DNA from: Desulfuromonadaceae bacterium GWB2_53_15
GTDB lineage: Bacteria; Desulfobacterota; Desulfuromonadia; Geobacterales; Pseudopelobacteraceae
Length of the DNA stretch: 6,569 bases
Direction: 5' to 3'
Assembly: GCA_001824455.1 (NCBI GenBank)
Contig: MHXL01000111.1
Coordinates: forward strand, 6,385 to 12,953
Shown here: piece after piece, positions 1 through 5,945 of the stretch
Layout of the letters: every line of letters begins with the position of its first letter
Position numbering within the stretch: position 1 is the stretch's first letter
Notes under the pieces: model-generated
Seen by the model: only the letters and a program-made list of their open reading frames with translations
The model's database searches: none
Told to the model about the DNA's origin: nothing
Translations under genes and position numbers: made by a program

Positions 1-148
1 GCTGTTCCGGCATGTCACCGTTGAACGAGTGAAAAAGCAGAAAGAACACCAGAACGGAAAGAACATCCAGCATCGGTATCAGGTTCAGACTTGCATGATG
101 AGTTTTGTTGTTACGCTCCATCCGTTTCATACGTCTGCTTTCTCTCAT
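1..148 (-). CDS. ExbD/TolR-family protein, second copy (partial, C-terminus outside window)
   Basis: The first 49 codons are visible before the left edge. The start ATG at 148-146 overlaps the preceding stop (ATGA), and AGGAGA (155-160, minus strand) lies 6 bases upstream, inside the previous gene. The N-terminus is strongly basic (MRESRRMKRMERNNKTHH), followed by the membrane segment SLNLIPMLDVLSVLVFFLLF. Asp28 sits at the conserved proton-relay position of ExbD/TolR. The periplasmic domain is cut off. It is clearly a paralogue of the adjacent copy but diverged outside the N-P-M-D-V core, so it is not a recent duplication. Two tandem TolR-like genes after one TolQ-like gene is the pattern known from AglR/AglQ/AglS of Myxococcus, where the two TolR-type proteins act in one motor. 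Confidence 0.9.
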   Translation of the reverse strand, partial: MRESRRMKRMERNNKTHHASLNLIPMLDVLSVLVFFLLFHSFNGDMPEQ

Positions 149-651
149 GGCGCGTCTCCTATGGATATCTTCGGGAAGAGAACTGTATTCTCAACCTCTT
201 GGCTCCCTTCCGGCCGCACGGAGGCCCCGCGAACCGTATCCATGACCTGGATCAGATGATCGTATTCGACCTTCGGCTCCATCAGAACCGTCGCCTCTTC
301 CTTCTCCGGATACTGGGCTTTCAGCTGAACGAGCATTTCGGACAGCTTCTTAAGATCGTATTTATCGTCTTTTTTGGGAATCGTGGCCTCCACGGTCCTC
401 CCGTTGGCAATTTCCAGCCCCGCTTTGCGGACAATCACCTCAATGGCAAAATTCGGCCTGTTGGAATCAGGTCCGCCGGCGCTGGTCGGAACGCTCAGGT
501 CCATGATCGTAATGCTCGTAAAGACGGCAGTGATGAGCAGAAAAACCACCAAAACAGTAAAAACATCCATCATCGGTGTCAGGTTCAGGATCTCCATGAT
601 ATCCGTCCCGGCTGTCAACGACTCTTTTTTTCTCCATCGACGTCTTGCCAT
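145..651 (-). CDS. ExbD/TolR-family protein, first copy (168 aa)
   Basis: This is the membrane-anchored partner of the ExbB-type channel. It has a short basic cytoplasmic N-terminus (MARRRWRKK), then a single membrane segment, with LNLTPMMDVFTVLVVFLLIT spanning about residues 22-41. Asp29 matches the essential membrane aspartate of the family (Asp25 in E. coli ExbD, Asp23 in TolR). Residues about 60-168 form the periplasmic domain; the segment TVLMEPKVEYDHLIQVMDTV matches the typical C-terminal ExbD/TolR pattern. The ATG at 651 has a CAGGAG ribosome site 6 bases upstream, located in the 12-base gap after the ExbB-type gene. Its stop overlaps the start of the second ExbD-type gene (ATGA). The length is somewhat above the usual 140-150 residues, with the extra sequence at the C-terminus (about 145-168). 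Confidence 0.95.
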   Translation of the reverse strand: MARRRWRKKESLTAGTDIMEILNLTPMMDVFTVLVVFLLITAVFTSITIMDLSVPTSAGGPDSNRPNFAIEVIVRKAGLEIANGRTVEATIPKKDDKYDLKKLSEMLVQLKAQYPEKEEATVLMEPKVEYDHLIQVMDTVRGASVRPEGSQEVENTVLFPKISIGDAP

Positions 652-663
652 GGCCCGCTCCTG

Positions 664-1299
664 TCAGTATTGGCGCTTAGTGAAATTCGAGATAGTGTTG
701 AGTGCCTTTACCGATGCCATCTCCAGGCTGTTCACAATCTGCCCCGTGGTTGTTGTCAGGCGGGCATGGAGCAGCAGAAGCGGGATTGCGGTCATCAGAC
801 CGAACGCCGTGCAGTTCATGGCCTCCGAGATGCTGGCCGCGAGCAGGGCGGCCTTTTCGGCAGGGCTCGCACTGGCAACCGCGGCAAAGGCCGTGATAAG
901 ACCCATGATGGTGCCGAGCAGACCTAACAGAGTGGCCATATTTGCGAGTAACGCCAGGTACGGTGTGCGCTTTTCCAGTTGAGGAACTATCTCCATCATG
1001 CTCTCTTCCATGGCGATCTCTATGTCCTCCCGTCGTCTAACCGCCCCCTGACGCGCCAACCCCATCGACAGCATCTGCGAGAGGGCTGATGTGTCCTCGT
1101 TGACTATTTCCCTGGCCTTGTCGAAATCCCCCTCAGCCAGCACCGGATGCACCTCGTCCCACATCTTGCGGTTTTCCTTCGTAACTCGCTTCAGGTGGAT
1201 CCACCGCTCGACCGCAATGGCGACTCCGACCGCAAGCACGATCAAAATAGGAAACATGAAGAACCCGCCCATCTGAAAAAACCTTACTAATCCGTACAT
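664..1299 (-). CDS. MotA/TolQ/ExbB-family proton channel protein (211 aa)
   Basis: This is an inner-membrane subunit of a proton-driven energy-transducing complex, expected to form a pentamer around two ExbD-type subunits. Three membrane segments are visible: about 11-31, 113-137 and 160-179, with a charged cytoplasmic loop (about 35-110) between the first two, as in ExbB and TolQ. Residues matching the family's channel positions are present: Thr130 in LLGLLGTIMGL, and Glu159 and Thr164 in ISEAMNCTAFGL. The Glu-Thr spacing of five equals that of Glu176 and Thr181 in E. coli ExbB. Length is close to the usual 210-245. The start has a near-ideal ribosome site, and the ExbD-type gene follows 12 bases after the stop. 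Whether it serves Tol-, Ton- or Agl-type work cannot be settled from this protein alone. A flagellar MotA role is unlikely given its small size and ExbD-type partners. Confidence 0.95.
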   Translation of the reverse strand: MYGLVRFFQMGGFFMFPILIVLAVGVAIAVERWIHLKRVTKENRKMWDEVHPVLAEGDFDKAREIVNEDTSALSQMLSMGLARQGAVRRREDIEIAMEESMMEIVPQLEKRTPYLALLANMATLLGLLGTIMGLITAFAAVASASPAEKAALLAASISEAMNCTAFGLMTAIPLLLLHARLTTTTGQIVNSLEMASVKALNTISNFTKRQY

Positions 1300-1414
1300 C
1301 TTTTGCCTCCTTGGCTTTTTGTTGACCTTGTTGGTCGGATTGATCCGCAGAATGCGGTGTTTTGGTTATTATCTGCCCTGTATTGTTCTAATCCACCGTA
1401 AAGACTGATAAACA
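1300..1414 (-). promoter_or_regulatory. Leader region before the ExbB-type gene
   Basis: About 115 bases lie between repeat copy A and the ExbB-type start, with no convincing gene. Two small overlapping palindromes are visible: CGGAT-TG-ATCCG (1336-1347) and CCGCA-GAA-TGCGG (1345-1357). On the minus strand GATAAT (near 1372-1367) resembles a -10 box, but no good -35 box is at the right distance. The region could hold an internal promoter or simply be untranslated leader. This is the only gap in the cluster longer than 12 bases, which makes separate control of the channel genes possible. Confidence 0.3.
1306..1312 (-). promoter_or_regulatory. Strong ribosome binding site for the ExbB-type gene
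   Basis: AAGGAGG on the minus strand, 6 bases before the ATG at 1299, a near-ideal Shine-Dalgarno sequence. It supports independent initiation for the channel genes and fixes the start codon. Confidence 0.85.
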
Positions 1415-1416
1415 GT

Positions 1417-1526
1417 CCCCTCTCCCTGAGGGAGAGGGCTAGGGTGAGGGGGGAAAGTTGCAATATATGCTCTGTTGCCACCCCCCTCATCCGGCCTTCG
1501 GCCACCTTCTCCCTCAGGGAGAAGGG
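1417..1526. repeat. Palindromic repeat, copy A (intergenic)
   Basis: A composite inverted repeat of about 110 bases. The left palindrome (1418-1438) has arm CCCTCTCCCT, a one-base centre and a perfect complementary arm. The right palindrome (1505-1525) has arm CCTTCTCCCT, a one-base centre and a perfect complementary arm. Inside them, GGGTGAGGGGGG (1442-1453) faces CCCCCCTCATCC (1481-1492), and a small GGCC-TTC-GGCC hairpin sits at 1493-1503. The middle (about 1454-1480) is unrelated AT-richer sequence. Two further copies occur in this window (5564-5669 and 6413-6541). The element begins 3 bases after the stop of the 114-residue gene. No transposase is present, so if mobile it is non-autonomous. 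I know this kind of sequence as a dispersed proteobacterial repeat but cannot name the family. Confidence 0.9.
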
Positions 1527-1528
1527 AT

Positions 1529-1873
1529 TTATTTAGTCTTCCCGACGCTGACCAGATAGAAGTCCAGCTCCCGCATGAAAACCTCCCGATCCACCGGAGC
1601 ATCGCGCTCGTTCAACGTCCTGCTCAGATTCGCCTCCACGCCCAGCTGGGAACTTTTCCAGGGAACGATGAAAAGCGACATCGGAGCATCGTCGTTGCCG
1701 AGCACCGACATGCCCCTGAGGGTCTTGGCTTGCGAAGCGACAGGTTCATTGGCTGCATCGGGTCCAGCCTGTACATTCGACCCATTGGATGCACTGGGCG
1801 CATTCTCTTCCGCCACGGCCAGGGCGCCCGATAGCAGAACCAGACACAGACTGAAAATCAAGGTTCGGTACAT
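1529..1873 (-). CDS. Small exported protein of unknown function (114 aa)
   Basis: A Sec signal peptide is clear: MYR, a hydrophobic core at about residues 4-16, and a probable cleavage after ALA (19) or AVA (21). Residues 22-50 are an Ala/Asn/Ser/Pro-rich linker. The C-terminal half (about 51-114) looks like a compact domain, with the run LRGMSVLGNDDAPMSLFIVP followed by WKSS, and later DREVFMRELDFYLV. I do not recognise a named family. I have an unverified impression that similar 'LGN...P...IVPWK' proteins accompany ExbB/ExbD-TPR clusters. The ATG at 1873 is 3 bases after the preceding stop, and a GGAG overlapping that stop lies 6 bases upstream, so translation is probably coupled. There is no Cys after the signal sequence that would make it a lipoprotein, so it is expected to be soluble in the periplasm. 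The stop codon is followed within 3 bases by a palindromic repeat. Confidence 0.85.
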   Translation of the reverse strand: MYRTLIFSLCLVLLSGALAVAEENAPSASNGSNVQAGPDAANEPVASQAKTLRGMSVLGNDDAPMSLFIVPWKSSQLGVEANLSRTLNERDAPVDREVFMRELDFYLVSVGKTK

Positions 1874-1876
1874 GGC

Positions 1877-2641
1877 TTACTCCGTGGGGCGGGGACTGGT
1901 TAAGCTGGCAACATGTCCCGACCTGGTATGCAGGTCGACCAGCCATAACTTCACCTGCTGGTCCTTGGTCATCGCCTTGCCGTAAACCTCGTAATGCTCA
2001 ATGGCGCAGGCCGAGTCTCTCAAATACAGATCACAAAGAATTCCGAGATTTTTGTGGACCGGATAGTACTCGGGAAAAACGGAGAGCGATTTTTCATAGA
2101 TCAGCCGGCTCTCTGCGAATCGCCCCGCCTTACGCAGCAGCAGACCGTATTCGTTGCTCGCCAGCGGATGCCCGGGGATCAACTCCAGCGCCTTTTTCAG
2201 ATGCAGCTCGGCCTGCTCCGGTTTATCGATGCGCCCATAGGCAATGGCGACATTGATGTGGGGCGCGGTCATATCCGCTGACTTTGCAATGACCTTTTCC
2301 AGCAACTCGATAGCCTGGTCATGCTTCCCTTCCTTGATCATCACGCCGGCCTGATCGAAGTCTGACTGCGCCTGGCTATCCATCCGCAAAGGTTCCGTAA
2401 TCACGAAACCTTCACGCCCGTCGGTGAAATGGGCCACCGATGGTCCTGCCGGAGGAGGCGGTTCTGCCGCTACGACCGGTTTGGATTCAACGGTTGCCAC
2501 CTTGGCTGTCTGCGTGCTGGCGCATCCTGCCATCAGCAGGAGCCCTGCCGCCAACAGCAGGTAAACGGTAATCGCTACCTTGCGAGCCCCATTACCCTGC
2601 CCTCTTAGCCTGATTACCTCATTTTTCGGTGCGCTTTCCAT
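1877..2641 (-). CDS. TPR-repeat lipoprotein (254 aa)
   Basis: The start is set at the ATG at 2641 because a near-perfect AAAGGAGGT lies 5 bases upstream. The same frame stays open to 2836, but the added N-terminus is Arg/Gln-rich shadow sequence of the upstream gene. The protein has a 21-residue polar, basic N-region, a hydrophobic stretch (about 22-39) and a lipobox-like L-M-A-G-C ending at Cys40; Met at the -3 position is less common than Leu. Residues 41-90 are a Pro/Ala/Val-rich linker. Residues about 91-226 contain about four TPR-like helical pairs, for example DQAIELLEKVIAKS, EQAELHLKKALELIPGHP and AESRLIYEKSLSVFPEYYP. It overlaps the preceding gene by 23 bases, and its stop is 3 bases before the next start, so it is translated within the operon. 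It is probably a periplasm-facing lipoprotein that mediates protein contacts, in the manner of small TPR lipoproteins such as PilF or GltE. That comparison is general and not an orthology claim. Confidence 0.9.
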   Translation of the reverse strand: MESAPKNEVIRLRGQGNGARKVAITVYLLLAAGLLLMAGCASTQTAKVATVESKPVVAAEPPPPAGPSVAHFTDGREGFVITEPLRMDSQAQSDFDQAGVMIKEGKHDQAIELLEKVIAKSADMTAPHINVAIAYGRIDKPEQAELHLKKALELIPGHPLASNEYGLLLRKAGRFAESRLIYEKSLSVFPEYYPVHKNLGILCDLYLRDSACAIEHYEVYGKAMTKDQQVKLWLVDLHTRSGHVASLTSPRPTE

Positions 2642-5600
2642 TTTTGACCTCCTTTGCCCGTGGGGTTGCCACTGGGGTCTTTTTAGACACGCCCTTTTTC
2701 GACACGCCCTTCTTGGCCGCTGTCTTTTTAGGCGGTACTGCCTTGGATGCCGGTTTTTCATTCTTCGCTGCAGGAAGGACGCTTGATGCAGGGGCTTGGT
2801 CTGCAGCTGGCGCCTCCACCTTGACCTCCGCTGCAACCGCTACCTCCTCTTTGACCTCCGCTGCAGCACTCCCTTCCACCTTGGCCTCCGGAACAGCCAT
2901 TGAATACACAGGTGCCGGCCTTGCCAGTTCAAAGGTAAAGGCCTGCAGCGAAGCGACGATCTCAGTGGGAACCTCCGGCTTGTCATAGCGGACAGGCACG
3001 AACTTGGCCAGGCGTCCCAGGCTCTTGTCGATCCAGGGGTTGTAGATACCAATGGTGATCAACTCCAGATTCTTCTCGTGGACATTGATGGCCTTTTCTT
3101 CGAAAGGAAAGGCCTGCTCTTCGATTGCCAGCTCGTAATCCTGCATTTCCTGGGCGTCCAGGCCCTCCGGACGCTCCGACTCGGTCAGTGCCTTGCTGAA
3201 ACGGGCGTAGGTTTCACCGAGATAGAATGTCGCCGCGGCCGTGACCTCACCGACTTCATATTCCACCAGCTGGTTGAATTCCTGGGTTGTGGCCTTCATC
3301 AGCTCTTTCTTTTTGGCTAGATTGTCTTTGAATGGTTTAACGAGCCGGACTTCCGCAAAGCGGTCAAAGGTCTGCTCGGCAAGCACCAGTGCGGCCTTCC
3401 CAGCCAGGTAGCGGGTCCGCGGGCTGCGCGCCTCGCCGGCCGAGGCCTCGATCGCCACCATCTCGCGAAGCTCGTGCAGATAATTTACCCGATCATTATC
3501 CTTCTTCAGGATTTCTACGATCTTGTTACGGATTTCCAGGTTACCCTCGACCGGTTGGGCAAAGTACCCGACGAACCGGCGGTATACCGCCAGGGTCTGT
3601 TTGCTGTTGCCGGTCTGCTGATGCAGCTCTGCCGCAAGCAAGAGAGCCCCCCTCCGTACCTCCTCATCCTTGGACTCCTGCTCTACCCGCTCATATTCAT
3701 TGGCGGCCAGGGCAAGCTGCCCGTCTTCCTTGTAGACATGGGCGATCTTCCTGGTGACCTCCGGCTGCAGCTCATGATCTGGGAAGAGTTCTCTGAATCC
3801 GGCCAGGACCGTCGCCGCAGTTTTCCACTCCTTGAGTTCGATGAGGGCGGCTGCGGCGTCGTACTCCGCGTTCACCCGCATCTTGGAAGAGGAAGCCATG
3901 CGGCCGACGCGCAGGAAGTGGTCTGCAGCTGCCCGATAATCCTTCTGGGCATTGGCCTGCTCCCCTTGTTTGTAGATCGATGCTGCCAGATTGTCGATGA
4001 AGCCCGGCCGGCTTTTATCCTCCGCGGGAAGCAGCGCCAGAACCTTGGTGTAGGCGGTCTCGGCTTCGGGGTAATGCTGGAGTTCATAGTTGGCATGGCC
4101 GACAACGATCACAGCCGATCTGACCACCTCCCGGTCCGCTTCCGGGAAGGCTTCGATGAGCTTGCTGGCGGCGGCCAGCGCCGGTTGGTACTCCTTCATC
4201 TCGTACAGGTCATCCGCGGCCGCGCCGAGGACGATGGCCGCCTTCTCGTGCTTCGGGAAGGTCTCGGCGAATTTGAGCGAGCTGGCCACTGTCTCGCGCT
4301 TGACCGTGTCTTTCTCGTCGGCCCCCACGGCGGCTAAATGCTGCCGATAAGCATGAATGGCGGCAAAGCCCGCAGCGGACGCCTTTTCGTGACTCGGGTA
4401 GCTATAGGCGGTTTTTTCGTATTCTTGCGCCGCCCTGGCAAAGGAGCGATTTTCAAGCAGCAGGTCGGCCAACTGGTAGTTGATGACCGGCGATTCGCCA
4501 TCCTGTGGGAAGGAATCCAGGAACTCCTCATACCAGTGCAGGGCTTCCTGGAAGTTTTCCCCCTTCACCTTGAGATGCTCCCGATCCTGGTACAGCGAGT
4601 GGTAGTGATGGGCCAGGTCGGTAAAGTTGCTCTTCAGGTAGCCAAGAACCTCGGGGCGCTTGGCCGGATCGAAATGTTTCCAGTATTCGGCCTTGAGCCC
4701 GTAATTCCTGGCGAACTGTTTCTTGGCATCGATCACGACACTGGGGAAGCCGCCGGCCATCTGGATGTCGATGACGCGCATATGGAACTGGGGCGCGACC
4801 TGGTGGAACGGGTTACGTTTGACGAATGCGTTGTAAGCTGCCGCTGCGTCGCTGTAGCGGCGCTTTTCGAAATAGAATTCGCCCAGGTTGCCGTAGACGC
4901 GGTCCTCGTAGCTGCGTTTGCCTTTGGCGTCGAAGAACTCCATGACCGATTCGGCGCCGCGCAGATAAGAGAAGCTCTGGCTGATGACCCGGAAGGTGTC
5001 GTCGATCCGCTTGCGCTCCAGATCGTCTTTTGTCTGGCTAAAGTCATAGCCCGTGGCCACCTTCTTATCCAACAGCGTGATGAACCGCTGCAGACCCTCC
5101 TCGTAGAGCTCCTCCTTGTAGAAGGTCCAACCGAGCTTGTACAGGGCCAGCTCGTAGTAGGATGATCCGTCACCGGCGTCCACGATGCTTTTGTAGGCTG
5201 ATTCCGCATCCAGGTACCGCTTGCGGGTAAAGAAGTATTCGGCCCGCCTAAACCGCACCTCATCCAGGTAGCGGGAAGTGGGGAAATCGCGGACCATGCG
5301 GTTCATGACCGCCATGGCATCCTCGGTCTGCCCCAGTTCCTCGTAGGCCCGGGTCATCTGGTACATAACCTGGTCGTTCCCCTCGTAAAGCGGGTATTTG
5401 TCCAGCAGCTTGCTGTAGAGCGCGATCGCCTCCCGGGCCCCGGCCCGTTCGAGCTCTTCGGCATCGGCCTCGGTCTGCCCGGCCTGGCTGGGGAGCTGCT
5501 GGCTTTGGAGCGCCCTTTTTTCAAAATCAGCCTGGGATTCGTTCAGGTTGGGTTGCGGCACCGCCCCCCTCACCCGGCCTTCGGCCACCCTCTCCCCGAG

Positions 5601-5945
5601 GGAGAGGGGTTTTCCCCCCTCGCCCTGAGGACCCGCAGGGCCTGAAGAAGAAGGAGCGGGGGTGAGGGGCTTGGTGGCCGCCGAGGCGGTCAGCAATCCG
5701 TATTCCCTCTCGATCTTTAGGTCGGCCAGACGACGGATTGCCGCAGGGGTCAGCCCTGATTCGGGCGTCTCATCGAGGAAGCGCTGGTAACTGTGCATGG
5801 CCTTCTCCAGCCCACCTTCAATGGTTTCCTCTTTGACCTCGATCTTCATGTTCCGCAACTGGGCGATGGTGTCCCTGCTGCCGCCCGTTTGACAGGCGCT
5901 AAGGAACGCTGGAACTGCAAAGACTAGAAGTATTATTCGCTTCAT
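2619..5945 (-). CDS. Large TPR-repeat lipoprotein (1108 aa)
   Basis: Residues 1-18 form a lipoprotein signal peptide: basic MKR, a hydrophobic core, and the lipobox L-S-A-C with Cys18 as the lipid-attachment site. Most of residues 165-900 is helical repeat sequence of tetratricopeptide type, with recurring pairs such as EAIALYSKLLDKYP, RYLDAESAYKSIVD and HYPEAETAYTKVLALLP, typical of scaffolds that bind other proteins. Residues about 93-128 are encoded by a palindromic DNA repeat and read as a Pro/Gly/Ser-rich insert (contains KPLSLGERVAEGRVRG). It sits between a short N-terminal helical segment and the TPR array, so it probably acts as a disordered linker. Residues about 1014-1108 form a low-complexity Ala/Val/Glu then Lys/Pro tail. 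The ATG at 5945 overlaps the upstream TGA (ATGA) and has only a weak ribosome site, so coupling is likely. Location is probably periplasmic, anchored to a membrane by lipid. The exact role is unknown; a scaffold for the ExbB/ExbD machine is inferred from context. Confidence 0.93.
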   Translation of the reverse strand: MKRIILLVFAVPAFLSACQTGGSRDTIAQLRNMKIEVKEETIEGGLEKAMHSYQRFLDETPESGLTPAAIRRLADLKIEREYGLLTASAATKPLTPAPSSSGPAGPQGEGGKPLSLGERVAEGRVRGAVPQPNLNESQADFEKRALQSQQLPSQAGQTEADAEELERAGAREAIALYSKLLDKYPLYEGNDQVMYQMTRAYEELGQTEDAMAVMNRMVRDFPTSRYLDEVRFRRAEYFFTRKRYLDAESAYKSIVDAGDGSSYYELALYKLGWTFYKEELYEEGLQRFITLLDKKVATGYDFSQTKDDLERKRIDDTFRVISQSFSYLRGAESVMEFFDAKGKRSYEDRVYGNLGEFYFEKRRYSDAAAAYNAFVKRNPFHQVAPQFHMRVIDIQMAGGFPSVVIDAKKQFARNYGLKAEYWKHFDPAKRPEVLGYLKSNFTDLAHHYHSLYQDREHLKVKGENFQEALHWYEEFLDSFPQDGESPVINYQLADLLLENRSFARAAQEYEKTAYSYPSHEKASAAGFAAIHAYRQHLAAVGADEKDTVKRETVASSLKFAETFPKHEKAAIVLGAAADDLYEMKEYQPALAAASKLIEAFPEADREVVRSAVIVVGHANYELQHYPEAETAYTKVLALLPAEDKSRPGFIDNLAASIYKQGEQANAQKDYRAAADHFLRVGRMASSSKMRVNAEYDAAAALIELKEWKTAATVLAGFRELFPDHELQPEVTRKIAHVYKEDGQLALAANEYERVEQESKDEEVRRGALLLAAELHQQTGNSKQTLAVYRRFVGYFAQPVEGNLEIRNKIVEILKKDNDRVNYLHELREMVAIEASAGEARSPRTRYLAGKAALVLAEQTFDRFAEVRLVKPFKDNLAKKKELMKATTQEFNQLVEYEVGEVTAAATFYLGETYARFSKALTESERPEGLDAQEMQDYELAIEEQAFPFEEKAINVHEKNLELITIGIYNPWIDKSLGRLAKFVPVRYDKPEVPTEIVASLQAFTFELARPAPVYSMAVPEAKVEGSAAAEVKEEVAVAAEVKVEAPAADQAPASSVLPAAKNEKPASKAVPPKKTAAKKGVSKKGVSKKTPVATPRAKEVKNGKRTEK
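2647..2655 (-). promoter_or_regulatory. Ribosome binding site for the 254-aa TPR lipoprotein, inside the upstream coding region
   Basis: AAAGGAGGT on the minus strand, 5 bases before the ATG at 2641. It lies within the last codons of the 1108-residue gene, where it encodes part of the Lys-rich tail. It decides the start of the downstream gene against the longer open frame that extends to 2836. Confidence 0.85.
2680..2709. repeat. 15-base tandem repeat in the lipoprotein tail
   Basis: Two adjacent 15-base units (TTTTTAGACACGCCC and TTTTTCGACACGCCC, plus strand) differ at one base. On the coding strand they give the KKGVSKKGVSKK part of the Lys-rich C-terminal tail of the 1108-residue lipoprotein. 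Confidence 0.8.
2821..2865. repeat. Direct repeat with 30-base period in the lipoprotein tail
   Basis: TTGACCTCCGCTGCA occurs exactly at 2821-2835 and 2851-2865, and a related TTGGCCTCCG follows near 2880. On the coding strand these give AAEVK-type units (AAEVKEEVAVAAEVKVE). The period is a multiple of three, so copy-number change keeps the frame. Confidence 0.7.
5564..5669. repeat. Palindromic repeat, copy C (inside the large lipoprotein gene)
   Basis: CCCCCCTCACCC (5564-5575), the GGCC-TTC-GGCC hairpin (5576-5586) and a palindrome with 9-base arms CCCTCTCCC (5588-5608) reproduce the right half of copy A closely. The other end is GGGGGTGAGGGG (5658-5669). Between them is sequence containing CCTGAGGACCC and GCAGGGCC. 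The CCCCTCACCC-type ends are on the outside and the palindrome is inside, the reverse of copies A and B. The element is read in frame as residues about 93-128 of the 1108-residue protein, with no stop or frame change. Confidence 0.85.

Noticed and set aside
91..982. Plus-strand open frames opposite the ExbB/ExbD-type genes
   Set aside because: The minus-strand genes have conserved membrane segments and channel residues; the plus-strand products look like noise.
145..1299. Flagellar stator (MotA/MotB) genes
   Set aside because: The channel protein is small with three membrane segments, and its partners have the short ExbD/TolR form with L-P-M-D-V-type motifs. No OmpA-like peptidoglycan-binding domain is present in the complete copy.
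1417..1526. Rho-independent terminator at the intergenic palindromes
   Set aside because: The stems are strong but no T-run follows either palindrome on the minus strand, and the same element occurs in coding DNA, where termination would be harmful.
1287..1834. Small frames crossing the intergenic repeat (1287-1505, 1369-1602, 1475-1834)
   Set aside because: Much of their predicted protein is repeat-derived (PLPQGEG-type or LSLRERG-type), and they overlap better-supported genes or the leader without a convincing ribosome site.
2642..2836. Longer N-terminus for the 254-residue TPR lipoprotein (start at 2836)
   Set aside because: The added 65 residues are Arg/Gln-rich shadow of the Lys/Ala-rich tail of the upstream gene, and the excellent ribosome site lies at 2647-2655, directly before the ATG at 2641.
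3474..5165. Long plus-strand open frames (3474-4337 and 4338-5165)
   Set aside because: They lie antisense to the TPR lipoprotein gene, which has a signal peptide and clear repeat structure. The plus-strand products show no recognisable domain and are expected by-products of codon bias in GC-rich DNA.
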